64,000 bases of DNA, from NCBI RefSeq assembly GCF_041346945.1, contig NZ_CP166850.1, positions 6,370,501 to 6,434,500 on the forward strand, in the 5' to 3' direction. Position numbers and translations under genes: made by a program. The notes below the pieces were generated by a model. The model did no database searches, had not been told where the DNA came from, and was given only the letters and a program-made list of their open reading frames with translations. The DNA is from Amycolatopsis sp. cg9. GTDB lineage: Bacteria > Actinomycetota > Actinomycetes > Mycobacteriales > Pseudonocardiaceae. Below are positions 56,751-64,000 of this stretch, piece after piece; positions within the stretch are counted from its first letter, which is position 1, and each line of letters opens with the position of its first letter.

Positions 56751-57028
56751 CGGGTCGTGTGGGCGCCGCCGTTGACGTGCAGCGTCTGCCCGGTGCTGTG
56801 CCGCGCCCCCGCCGAAGCGGGGAAGTACGTCGTGTCCGCGATGTCGCCCGGGTGCCCCGCGCGGCCGTCGTGCGTGGCGCCGATCAGCGCTTTCCGCCGC
56901 TCGTCGCTCAGCTTCCCGCGGAAGAACGCGTATTCGGCGCCGATCGAGCCGACGTTGACGATCGTCCCGCCGGGCCGCGCCTTGCCGAGCCCGCTGCTCC
57001 CGCCGGTGACCAGCACGATGCGACTCAC
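56747..57028 (-). pseudogene. Decayed SDR gene with two internal deletions
   Basis: The 93-codon frame reads like a short-chain dehydrogenase cut in pieces. MSRIVLVTGGSSGLGKA (cofactor loop) is joined directly to RPGGTIVNVGSIGA (the strand with the active-site Ser, normally about residue 140), then after a region without a YxxxK helix comes the C-terminal GHPGDIADTTYFPASAGARHSTGQ and HVNGG. An SDR needs about 245 residues. In-frame deletions kept the frame open, so a peptide might be made, but no enzyme. Its stop overlaps the methyltransferase start. Confidence 0.8.
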
Positions 57029-57067
57029 GTCAGCTCCTCACTCCTGCTGCGTTTGGCTCCAACGTAA

Positions 57068-57298
57068 CCGCCGGGAGCCGCCGCGGACATCGCTGCGGCC
57101 TGGGAGCGCGAGCTGCCCGGCGTCCGCACGGAATCCATCGAGACCACCACGCCGGCCGAGCTGGGGATCGACCCGTCCACTTCGGACCTGCTGAGCGTGG
57201 TCCGGCGCGCGGCCGGGGTCAGGCTGACCGAGGCCGACCTGACCGGTGCCGAGCGGGGCGCGGGTCCCGGCGACGCCGGTGGCGGCGTGGCATCATGA
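57068..57298 (+). pseudogene. Remnant of a MarR-family regulator gene
   Basis: An open stretch with no start codon reads AADIAAAWERELPGVRTESIE, then LGIDPSTSDLLSVVRRA and RLTEADLT. These are the N-terminal helices of the MarR subtype that begins with AAWERELP and STLDLLS; the intervening helix is missing and nothing of the wing is left. It lies opposite the decayed SDR gene, so a regulator-enzyme pair seems to have degraded together. The call rests on recalled family pattern. Confidence 0.55.
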
Positions 57299-57338
57299 CG
57301 CTGGCCCGATCGGCAAGCCGAACGGAGGGCTGGGCAAA

Positions 57339-57356
57339 TGTACGCTTTACCGAACG
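57339..57356. promoter_or_regulatory. Operator copy upstream of the XRE-cupin gene
   Basis: TGTACGCTTTACCGAACG matches 15 of 18 positions of the dyad before the FAD oxidoreductase (58002-58019). It overlaps an ATG at 57338, which argues for the downstream GTG at 57368 as the true start. Confidence 0.55.
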
Positions 57357-57367
57357 GCGGGAAGAAC

Positions 57368-57970
57368 GTGGCGGAGGACGGCGGCCCGTCGATCCGGGAC
57401 ATGCTGGCGGTGAACCTGCGCGCGGCGCGGGCGGCGCGCGAGCTGTCGCTGTCCGAGCTGTCCCGGCGCTCGGGGATCGGCAAGGCGACTCTCTCGCAGC
57501 TCGAAGCCGGCACTGGCAACCCGACCATCGAAACGGTCTTCAGCCTGTCCCGCGCCCTCGAAGTGGCGATCTCCGACCTGCTCGACCACCGGCCGCGCGG
57601 CGGGCTGACCGTCGTGCGGGCGGCCGACGTCGAGGTGCTCCGCGGCGAGGGCGTCGACCTGCGGCCACTGCGCCGGATCGAGGCGGAAAGCAGCGTCTTC
57701 GAGGTCTACGACCAGGTCGTGCGGGGCGACGCGCCGCAGCGCTCGCAGGGGCACGTCGGCGTGGAGCACACCGTCGTGCAGACCGGCGAGCTGCGGGTCG
57801 AGGTGGGTGGCCGGGTCGTCGACCTCGGGCCGGGCGACTACGTGGCGTTCGACGCCCGCGAGCCGCACAGCTACACCGCGCTGGCGGCCCCGGTGCATTC
57901 GGTGCTGCTGCTGCAGTACCGCGCGGACGAGCGGCTCGACGGCCGCCCGCACCCCGTGCTGCGGGATTGA
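57368..57970 (+). CDS. XRE-family regulator with cupin domain, hydroxyproline operon
   Basis: 200 residues from GTG 57368. N-terminal XRE HTH (LSLSELSRRSGIGKATLSQLE, residues 30-50) and a C-terminal cupin (QVVRGDAPQRSQGH, ELRVEVGGRVVDLGPGDYVAFDAREPHSY). Such HTH-cupin proteins sense small metabolites. It lies 60 bp upstream of the catabolic operon on the same strand, with related 18-bp sites before itself and before the operon, so it most likely regulates hydroxyproline use and itself. Confidence 0.85.
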   Translation: MAEDGGPSIRDMLAVNLRAARAARELSLSELSRRSGIGKATLSQLEAGTGNPTIETVFSLSRALEVAISDLLDHRPRGGLTVVRAADVEVLRGEGVDLRPLRRIEAESSVFEVYDQVVRGDAPQRSQGHVGVEHTVVQTGELRVEVGGRVVDLGPGDYVAFDAREPHSYTALAAPVHSVLLLQYRADERLDGRPHPVLRD

Positions 57971-58001
57971 CACCTCTCCGGCGGCGGATCTACGCTCCGA
58001 T

Positions 58002-58019
58002 CGTTCGCTATACCGAACG
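58002..58019. promoter_or_regulatory. Dyad CGTTCG-CTATAC-CGAACG before the hydroxyproline operon
   Basis: Perfect 6-bp inverted repeat with 6-nt centre, 11 bp upstream of the operon's first start and next to the likely RBS; repression by the XRE-cupin protein bound here would be direct. Confidence 0.65.
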
Positions 58020-58030
58020 CTGGAGGGTCG

Positions 58031-59197
58031 ATGAACCGAACGCGGGTGGTGGTGATCGGCGCCGGGATCATCGGCGCGGCGTGCGCCAGGGAACTCCGCC
58101 TGGCCGGGTTCGACGTCCTCGTCGTCGACCGCGGCCGGCCCGCGGGCGGCACCACCTCCCACGGTGAAGGCAACCTCCTCGTCTCGGACAAGGGCCCGGG
58201 CGCCGAACTCGTGCTCGCCCAGCTGTCGAACCGGTTGTGGCCGCGGCTGGTCGGGGAGATCGCCGGGGAGGACCCGCGGGCCGCGGCCGCCGTGGAGTAC
58301 GACCCCAAGGGCGGCATCGTCGTCGCCACCACCGAGGCCGGCGCCGGCGCGCTCACCGCGTTCGCCGAAGCGCAGGCCGCCGCCGGGGTGCGCACCGAGC
58401 GGCTGTCCGCGGCCGACGTCGCCGCGGCCGAACCCGCGCTGACCCGCCAGGTGACCTCCGCCGTCCGCTACACCGACGACGCGCAGGTGCAGCCGGCCGG
58501 CGCGGCGCTGGCCCTGCTGGGCTCGGCGCTCGCCCACGGCGCCCGGCTGCGCGCGGACACCGAAGTGACCGGCGCCCGCGTCGAAGGCGGCCGGCTCACC
58601 GGGGTCCGCGTACCCGGCGAAGTCCTCGACGCGGACGTCGTCGTGAACGCGGCCGGCCCGTGGGCGGGCGAAGTCTCGGCGCGGCTCGGTGCCCCGATCG
58701 CCGTCCGGCCGCGCCGCGGGGAGGTGCTGGTGACCACGCCGATGCCCGGCGTGGTGCGGCACAAGGTCTACGACGCCGACTACGTCGGTGCGGTCGGCAC
58801 CGGCAGCGGCGAGCTGCAGACGTCCGCGGTCGTCGAGTCGACACGGGGCGGCACCGTGCTGATCGGCTCGTCGCGCCGCCGGGTGGGCTTCGACGACGCG
58901 ATCCGCCCGGACGTGCTGGGCGCCATCGCGGCCAAAGCCGTCCGGCTGTTCCCCGCGCTCGCCGACGCGGCGGTGATGCGGGCCTACGGCGGCTTCCGGC
59001 CCTATGTGGCCGATCACCTCCCGGTGCTGGGCGAAGATCCGAGGCTGGGCAACCTGTGGCACGCGACGGGACACGAAGGCGCGGGCATCGGCCTCAGCGT
59101 CGGCACCGCGCTGCTGTTGCGAGAACTGGTGACCGGGAGCGAGCCGTCGATGCCGGTCGAAGAGTTCACTGTGGACCGTCCGGCGGTGGTGGCGTGA
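58031..59197 (+). CDS. FAD-dependent oxidoreductase, D-hydroxyproline dehydrogenase catalytic subunit type
   Basis: 388 residues of DAO family: VVVIGAGIIGAACARELRLAG at residues 6-26, GGTTSHGEGNLLVSDKGPG, and C-terminal FRPYVADHLPVLGED then ATGHEGAGIGLSVGTALLL. Together with the next two genes it makes a three-component (catalytic FAD, 2Fe-2S, FAD/NAD) dehydrogenase like the D-hydroxyproline dehydrogenase and HcnABC enzymes. It should oxidise cis-4-hydroxy-D-proline to a pyrroline. Stop overlaps the following gene (GTGA). Confidence 0.85.
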   Translation: MNRTRVVVIGAGIIGAACARELRLAGFDVLVVDRGRPAGGTTSHGEGNLLVSDKGPGAELVLAQLSNRLWPRLVGEIAGEDPRAAAAVEYDPKGGIVVATTEAGAGALTAFAEAQAAAGVRTERLSAADVAAAEPALTRQVTSAVRYTDDAQVQPAGAALALLGSALAHGARLRADTEVTGARVEGGRLTGVRVPGEVLDADVVVNAAGPWAGEVSARLGAPIAVRPRRGEVLVTTPMPGVVRHKVYDADYVGAVGTGSGELQTSAVVESTRGGTVLIGSSRRRVGFDDAIRPDVLGAIAAKAVRLFPALADAAVMRAYGGFRPYVADHLPVLGEDPRLGNLWHATGHEGAGIGLSVGTALLLRELVTGSEPSMPVEEFTVDRPAVVA

Positions 59198-59448
59198 CCA
59201 TCGAAATCACCGTCGACGGCGAACCGGTGGCCGGTCTCGACGGCCAGACCGTGGCCGGCGTGCTGCTGGCGGCCGGGCGGAAGTCGTGGCGCACCACGCG
59301 CTCGGGCGCGCCGCGCGGCGTGTTCTGCGGGATCGGCGCCTGCTTCGACTGCCTGCTCACCGTGAACGGCGTGCCCGACGTCCGGGCCTGCCGCCGCCGC
59401 GCCGCCGACGGCGACGAAATCCGGACCCAGTCCCGGGAGGACGCGTGA
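59194..59448 (+). CDS. [2Fe-2S] ferredoxin-like small subunit
   Basis: 84 residues, HcnA-like. Ferredoxin fold with cysteines FCGIGACFDCLLTVNG...VRAC (C-x4-C-x2-C-x11-C) at residues 45-65. Small partner of the flanking flavoproteins; overlaps both neighbours by 4 bp. Confidence 0.88.
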   Translation: MTIEITVDGEPVAGLDGQTVAGVLLAAGRKSWRTTRSGAPRGVFCGIGACFDCLLTVNGVPDVRACRRRAADGDEIRTQSREDA

Positions 59449-60731
59449 CGCGGGTGGTCGTGGTCGGCGCCGGGCCCGCGGGACTCGCCGCCGCCGGACA
59501 CGCCGCGCGGGCCGGGGCCGACGTCACGCTCCTGGACCAGTCCGACGCGCCGGGCGGGCAGTACCACCGGAAGCCGCCGGGGGCCCCGCACGGCTTCGAA
59601 GCGGTGCTGAGCCGGTGCTCGTGGTGGCCGGAAAGCACGGTGTGGGCGGTGGACGGCAACCGGGTGCACGTCCTGCGCGGCCCGGCCGACGGCGCCGGGC
59701 GGCGGCGGCACGTCCTCGAGCCCGACGCGCTGGTCCTCGCCACCGGCGCGCACGACCGCACGCTGCCGTTCCCCGGCTGGCAGCTGCCCGGCGTCTTCAC
59801 CGCGGGCGCCGCGCAGGCACTGGCCAAGGGCGATCGGGTGGCCGTCGGCAACCGGGTGCTCGTGGCCGGGGCCGGGCCGTTCCTGCTGCCGGTCGCCGAG
59901 TCGCTCCTGGCCGCCGGGGCCGGAGTTCTCGCCGTCCTGGAAGCGAACCCGGCCTCGACCGTCCGGAAAGGATGGTCGTGGCGGGACGCGCGCAAGGCGG
60001 GGGAGCTCGCCCGGTACGCGCTCGCGCTGGCCCGGCACCGGGTGCCGTACCACCTGGGCCGGGCGGTCGTCGAAGCCCGCGGGGACGACCGCGTGCGGGA
60101 GGCGGTCACCGCCCGCGTGCGCCCGGACTGGTCGGTCGTGCCCGGCACCGAACGGACCCACGAGGTCGACGCGGTCTGCGTCGGGCACGGGTTCGCGCCG
60201 CAGCCGGAACTGGCCGTCGCGGCCGGGTGCGACCTCGACGGCGGGTTCGTCCGCGTCGGGGCGGACCAGGGCACCAGCGTTCCCGGGGTGTTCGCCGCGG
60301 GGGAGCTGACCGGCATCGGGGGCGCGGACGCCGCGGCGGCCGAAGGCGCGGTCGCCGGGTGCGCCGCGGCCGGGGGCGTGCCGGACCGCGCGCTGCTGCG
60401 CGAGCGGGACCGCCTGCGGGCGTTCGCCGCCCGCCTGGCCGCCGCCCACCCGATCGGCGCGGCCTGGCCGGGCTGGCTGCGCGAGGACACGATCGTCTGC
60501 CGCTGCGAGGAAACGACCGCCGGCGAACTGGCGCGCGCGGCCCGCGACCCCGCCGCCCCCGGCCCGCACGCGCTCAAGCTCGGCACCCGCGCCGGCCTCG
60601 GCCCCTGCCAGGGCCGGATGTGCGGCGCCGCCGTCAGCGCGCTGTGCGGGACCGCCGAGCGCCACCACCGTCCGATCGCCCAGCCGATCCGCCTGGGCGA
60701 ACTCGCCGACGCGAAGGAGAACGAGGCATGA
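59445..60731 (+). CDS. NAD/FAD oxidoreductase subunit with BFD-type [2Fe-2S] domain
   Basis: 428 residues, HcnB-like. FAD motif VVVVGAGPAGLAAAGHAARAG at the N-terminus, second nucleotide motif VLVAGAGPFLLPVAESL, and C-terminal bacterioferredoxin-like domain DTIVCRCEETTAGELARAARD ending GLGPCQGRMCG. It is the electron-transfer subunit of the D-hydroxyproline dehydrogenase complex. ATGA overlap with the next gene. Confidence 0.88.
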   Translation: MTRVVVVGAGPAGLAAAGHAARAGADVTLLDQSDAPGGQYHRKPPGAPHGFEAVLSRCSWWPESTVWAVDGNRVHVLRGPADGAGRRRHVLEPDALVLATGAHDRTLPFPGWQLPGVFTAGAAQALAKGDRVAVGNRVLVAGAGPFLLPVAESLLAAGAGVLAVLEANPASTVRKGWSWRDARKAGELARYALALARHRVPYHLGRAVVEARGDDRVREAVTARVRPDWSVVPGTERTHEVDAVCVGHGFAPQPELAVAAGCDLDGGFVRVGADQGTSVPGVFAAGELTGIGGADAAAAEGAVAGCAAAGGVPDRALLRERDRLRAFAARLAAAHPIGAAWPGWLREDTIVCRCEETTAGELARAARDPAAPGPHALKLGTRAGLGPCQGRMCGAAVSALCGTAERHHRPIAQPIRLGELADAKENEA

Positions 60732-61639
60732 GCACTCGCGACCTCGGGGGCGTGGTCGTCGCCGCCGCCCTGCCGTACCGGGAGGACGACCGCGCGCCCG
60801 CCGGGCTGGCCGTCGACTACGACGCCTACGCCGAGCACTGCCGGTGGCTGGTGGCCAACGGCTGCCGCGGGGTCGGCCCGAACGGGTCGCTCGGCGAGTA
60901 CTCCTCCCTCACCGACGAAGAACGCCGCCGGGTGGCGCGCACCGCGATCGAGGCCGTCGGCGACGCCGGGATCGTCGTCGTCGGCGTGCACGGCCCCGGC
61001 GCGCACCAGGCCCGGTACTGGGCCGAAGCCGCGGCCGAGGACGGCGCGCACGGGGTGCTGTGCCTGCCGCCGACGCTCTACCGCGCCAACCGCGGCGAAG
61101 TGCTCGCCCACTTCGAAGCCGTCGCGTCGGTGGGGCTGCCGGTGATGGTCTACAACAACCCCTTCGACACCAAGGTCGACCTCACGCCGGACCTGCTGGC
61201 CGAGGTCGCGCAGATCGACAACGTCGTGGCCGTCAAGGAGTTCTCCGGTGACGTCCGGCGCGTGCTCGAGATCCGGGAACGGGCACCCGGGCTCGCCGTC
61301 ATCGGCGGCGCCGACGACGTCGTCCTGGAGAGCCTGCTGATGGGGGCCACCGGCTGGTTCGCCGGGTTCCCGAACGTCTTCCCGGCCGAGTCGGCCCGCC
61401 TGTTCGAACTCGCCACGGCGGGCAAGCTCGACGAAGCGAGGGCGCTGTACGAGCCGCTGGTGGCCGCGTTCCGCTGGGACTCGCGCACCGAGTTCGTGCA
61501 GGCCATCAAGCTCGGGATGGACCTGGTGGGGCGCCGGGGCGGGCCGTGCCGGCCACCCCGGGGGCCGCTCTCGGACGTCCACCGCGAGCAGGTCCGCGCC
61601 GACATGGGCCGCGCGCTCGCCGCGCTGGGGGTGGCGTAG
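60728..61639 (+). CDS. DapA-family pyrroline-4-hydroxy-2-carboxylate deaminase
   Basis: 303 residues, class I aldolase barrel of the dihydrodipicolinate synthase family. The Schiff-base Lys is in NVVAVKEFSGDVRR; the phosphate/carboxylate loop reads GPNGSLGEYSSLT. With the dehydrogenase upstream and epimerase downstream it is most likely the deaminase of the hydroxyproline pathway, producing 2,5-dioxopentanoate (alpha-ketoglutarate semialdehyde). The next gene starts directly after its TAG. Confidence 0.85.
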   Translation: MSTRDLGGVVVAAALPYREDDRAPAGLAVDYDAYAEHCRWLVANGCRGVGPNGSLGEYSSLTDEERRRVARTAIEAVGDAGIVVVGVHGPGAHQARYWAEAAAEDGAHGVLCLPPTLYRANRGEVLAHFEAVASVGLPVMVYNNPFDTKVDLTPDLLAEVAQIDNVVAVKEFSGDVRRVLEIRERAPGLAVIGGADDVVLESLLMGATGWFAGFPNVFPAESARLFELATAGKLDEARALYEPLVAAFRWDSRTEFVQAIKLGMDLVGRRGGPCRPPRGPLSDVHREQVRADMGRALAALGVA

Positions 61640-62641
61640 ATGCGGTCTTCGCTGGCGATCACGGCGGTCGATTCGCACACCGAAGGCATGCCGACGCGGG
61701 TGGTGACCGGCGGTGTCGCCCCGATCCCCGGCGCCACGATGGCCGAGCGCCGCCGGTACTTCATGGCGAACCTGGACCACATCCGGCAGTTCCTGATGCA
61801 CGAACCGCGGGGCCACTCCGCGATGAGCGGCGCGATCCTGCAGCCGCCCTGCCGCGACGACGCCGACTGGGGTGTGGTGTACATCGAGGTGTCAGGCTGC
61901 CTGCCGATGTGCGGCCACGGCACGATCGGCGTCGCTACGGTGCTGGTGGAGACCGGCATGGTCGAGGTGACCGAGCCGGTGACCGTGGTGCGGCTGGACA
62001 CCCCGGCCGGGCTCGTGCACGCCGAGGTCTCCGTCCGCGACGGGCGCGCCGAACGGGTCAAGCTGCGCAACGTCGCTTCGTTCCTCGCCGAGCGCGACGC
62101 CGTGGTTTCCGTGCCGGGCCTCGGCGACGTCCGCTACGACCTCGCCTACGGCGGGAACTTCTACGCCATCCTCGAACTGTCCCAAGTGGACATCCCGTTC
62201 GACCGGGCCGAGAAGGACCGGATCCTGGGCGCCGGCCTGGCGATCATGGGCGCGATCAACGAGCAGCGGCCGCCGAAGCACCCCGAGGACCCGCTGATCG
62301 GCGGCTGCAAACACGTCCAGTTCCTCGCGCCGGGCTCGGACGCGCGGGCGTCGCGCAACGCGATGGCCATCCACCCGGGCTGGTTCGACCGCTCGCCGTG
62401 CGGCACCGGCACGTCCGCCCGGATGGCGCAGCTGCACGCGCGCGGCGAGCTGCCGCTGCGCACGCCGTTCGAGAACAGCTCGTTCATCGGCACGACGTTC
62501 ACCGGCGAACTGGTGGGGGAGACCGAGGTGGGCGGGGTGCCGGCGGTGATCCCGGAGTTCTCCGGCCGGGCGTGGATCACCGGCACCGCCACCTACCTGC
62601 TGGACCCGGCGGACCCGTTCCCGGCGGGCTTCGTGCTCTAA
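61640..62641 (+). CDS. 4-Hydroxyproline 2-epimerase (proline racemase family)
   Basis: 333 residues. Both catalytic Cys are present: LPMCGHGTIGVA (first) and RSPCGTGTSARMA (second), so it is an epimerase/racemase rather than the Thr-containing dehydratase type; VDSHTEGMPTRVV starts the fold. It converts trans-4-hydroxy-L-proline to the cis-D form, the substrate of the FAD dehydrogenase above. Last gene of the operon; its TAA stop is one copy of the IS target duplication. No semialdehyde dehydrogenase is visible next to it. Confidence 0.9.
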   Translation: MRSSLAITAVDSHTEGMPTRVVTGGVAPIPGATMAERRRYFMANLDHIRQFLMHEPRGHSAMSGAILQPPCRDDADWGVVYIEVSGCLPMCGHGTIGVATVLVETGMVEVTEPVTVVRLDTPAGLVHAEVSVRDGRAERVKLRNVASFLAERDAVVSVPGLGDVRYDLAYGGNFYAILELSQVDIPFDRAEKDRILGAGLAIMGAINEQRPPKHPEDPLIGGCKHVQFLAPGSDARASRNAMAIHPGWFDRSPCGTGTSARMAQLHARGELPLRTPFENSSFIGTTFTGELVGETEVGGVPAVIPEFSGRAWITGTATYLLDPADPFPAGFVL

Positions 62642-63515
62642 GGGGGCAGTTCAGAATGAGTCGGCGTGTCATCTTTGCCTGGTCTGCGGGGCTTTCCAGA
62701 ATGTTGGTATGCGTGAGGAGGTTCTGACCGACCAGCTGTGGGAGCGGCTGGAGCCGCTGCTTCCGGTACATCCACGGCGTTTCCGCTACCCGGGCCGCAA
62801 ACGTGCCGATGACCGGGCTGCGCTGGAAGGCATCCTGTACGTGATCCGTACCGGTATCGGCTGGAACCGGCTGCCGACAGCGTTGTTCGGCGCCTCCGGG
62901 GCGACCTGCTGGCGGCGGCTGACCGAATGGCACGAGGCCGGCGTCTGGCGGCAGCTGCACGAACGCCTGCTCGCCGAGCTGCGTGCCGCCGGGCTGCTGG
63001 ACCTGTCGGCTGCGTTGGTCGACTCGACCCACCTGCGTGCCCTCAAAGGGGGGACCACACCGGCCCCGGCCCGGTAGACCGGCGCAAGCTTGGCTCGAAG
63101 CACCACCTGATCACCGACGCCCACGGCACCCCGCTCGCGGTCACCCTGACCGGCGGGCACCGCAATGACGTCACTCAGCTGATTCCGCTGCTCGATGCCA
63201 TCCCGCCGATCCGCGGCCTGGTCGGCAAGCCACGGCGCCGCCCTCGCCGGCTTTAGGCCGACCGCGGCTACGACCACGACAAGTACCGCCGCCTGGTCCG
63301 CGCCCGCGGCATCACCCCGCTCATCGCCCGCCGCGGCACCGAGCACGGCTCAGGGCTGGGCACCATCCGCTGGCCGGTCGAACGCACCTTCGCCTGGCTG
63401 AAGAATTTCCGCCGTCTGCGCATCCGCACCGAACGACGAGCCGACGTGCATCAAGCCATCCTCAGCCTCGCCTGCTCGATCATCTGCCTCCGCAAACTCA
63501 TTCTGAACTGACCCC
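62642..63515 (+). mobile_element. IS5-family (IS427-like) insertion sequence, 874 bp
   Basis: Terminal inverted repeats of 20 bp, GGGGGCAGTTCAGAATGAGT (62642-62661) and the complement of GGGGTCAGTTCAGAATGAGT (63496-63515), one mismatch. A 3-bp direct repeat TAA flanks it (62639-62641 and 63516-63518); the left copy is the stop codon of the epimerase gene. The transposase occupies nearly the whole element. Insertion falls between convergent genes and breaks neither. Confidence 0.9.
62709..63511 (+). pseudogene. IS5-family transposase, two frames, amber-interrupted
   Basis: First frame 62709-63077 (MREEVLTDQLWERLEPLLP... to LRALKGG) has the DUF4096 N-terminal half with catalytic Asp in LVDSTHLRALKGG. 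The rest is in the -1 frame (RGDHTGPGPVDRRKLGSKHHLITDAHG..., ADRGYDHDKYRRL, VERTFAWLKNFRRLRIRTERR), ending at 63511. The shift falls on CAAAGGGGGG (63044-63053), a plausible slippery site of this group. A TAG at 63254-63256 in the second frame (PRRRPRRL-stop-ADRGYD) breaks the protein before the DDE Glu, so this copy is most likely dead. Confidence 0.85.
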
Positions 63516-64000
63516 TAAGCGGCGAGCCGGCCGTCGTCGCGGCCGGTCCGGCGGGCACCGCGCAGGACGCGCACCGCCAGCCGGGGGCGCAGCAGCGCCT
63601 GCGGCGGGTCGATCAGGCCGGCGACGCGCATGAAGGCGTTGGTGACCTCGGCGTCGCGCGTCGCCGCGGACTGGACGCGGGCGACGTAGGCGTTGCCGAT
63701 GTGCGTCTTCACGCTGCGGCGGCCGGTCACGCCCGGGAACGCGAGGTCGCCGCCCGCGGCGATCTCCCACGGGGCGTCGACCACGCGGGCCGCGTCGGCG
63801 AAGAACTCGGCCGGCCGGAGCGCGCGGCCGAGGTGCCGCCGCAGCGTCCGGGCCTGCAACACCGCCGCTGTCATGCCCTGGCCGTACACGGGGTTGAACA
63901 CGCAGAGCGCGTCGCCGACGACGACGAAGCCGTCCGGGACCCGGGACAGGAGCTCGTAGTGGCGCCGGGTGCTCGCCGGGAAGCGGAAGGACACCGGCTC
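63515..64000 (-). CDS. FAD-dependent monooxygenase-like protein, truncated by window end
   Basis: C-terminal 160 residues visible. GDALCVFNPVYGQGMTAAVLQARTLRRHL is the conserved GD motif of FAD-dependent hydroxylases and geranylgeranyl-reductase-like flavoproteins. The N-terminal FAD fold lies beyond base 64000. Its TAG stop (63515-63517) spans the IS right end, but the pre-insertion sequence would also give TAG there, so the protein is unchanged. Substrate unknown. Confidence 0.75.
   Translation of the reverse strand, partial: EPVSFRFPASTRRHYELLSRVPDGFVVVGDALCVFNPVYGQGMTAAVLQARTLRRHLGRALRPAEFFADAARVVDAPWEIAAGGDLAFPGVTGRRSVKTHIGNAYVARVQSAATRDAEVTNAFMRVAGLIDPPQALLRPRLAVRVLRGARRTGRDDGRLAA

Noticed and set aside
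57101..57112. TGGGAGCGCGAG as a fourth CebR box
   Set aside because: Only the left half matches; it lies within the MarR remnant coding sequence.

Overview
The window is about 70% GC, gene-dense, and uses GTG starts and 4-bp ATGA/GTGA overlaps throughout. Together with a selenocysteine formate dehydrogenase, an isorenieratene-type carotenoid cluster, F420-type oxidoreductases, CebR-like cellulase operators and a recurrent TCCACTGTGGAC motif, this points to a Pseudonocardiaceae actinomycete, most likely Amycolatopsis. That placement is inference from style and content; no rRNA or other taxonomic marker is present. I saw no tRNA, rRNA or CRISPR array.

Layout. 1-8100: the distal end of a contractile phage-tail-like injection system (eCIS): two proteins sharing an N-terminal fold, a small protein, a tape-measure-type protein, the AAA+ ATPase and a 98-residue terminal protein. 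8.1-14.6 kb: a LysR/SDR pair, an Eis-family acetyltransferase, a TerC-family membrane protein preceded by a yybP-ykoY-like manganese riboswitch, a small winged-helix protein and a LacI regulator. 14.7-19.9 kb: formate dehydrogenase fdhA (in-frame UGA = Sec190 with a SECIS hairpin), ferredoxin subunit and NrfD-type membrane subunit. 19.9-20.6 kb: an intergenic island of inverted and tandem repeats. 20.6-23.7 kb: a rubber-oxygenase (Lcp) locus with a TetR repressor and an acyl-CoA dehydrogenase, with GATAC dyads on both sides of the repressor gene. 23.7-25.1 kb: a sortase-like lipoprotein next to a secreted protein ending in a PQTG tail.

25.5-31.2 kb: miscellaneous regulators, an F420-type oxidoreductase, a DUF222/HNH protein and a quinone-oxidoreductase/AraC pair. 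31.3-35.6 kb: LysR divergent from sdhCAB. 35.7-41.0 kb: a plant-polysaccharide island (GH10 xylanase, GH12 endoglucanase, GH9 cellulase), each gene carrying a CebR-like 14-bp operator. 41.0-43.1 kb: LysR, SDR and an NTF2-like protein. 43.1-50.6 kb: crtE-I-B-Yc-Yd-T-U for an aromatic (isorenieratene-type) carotenoid, with a divergent Rieske protein. 50.7-57.3 kb: MarR, a Tat-exported phospholipase C, an MHS transporter lacking part of a helix, a DUF1540 protein, an O-methyltransferase and two decayed genes. 57.4-62.6 kb: a hydroxyproline catabolic operon (XRE-cupin regulator, three-component D-hydroxyproline dehydrogenase, DapA-type deaminase, epimerase). 62.6-63.5 kb: a broken IS5-family element with its TAA target duplication. 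The window ends inside a FAD-dependent monooxygenase-like gene.

Functionally this reads as a soil saprotroph segment: polymer attack (cellulose, xylan, rubber, phospholipid), amino-acid scavenging (hydroxyproline), respiratory input (formate, succinate), photoprotective pigment and an injection apparatus.
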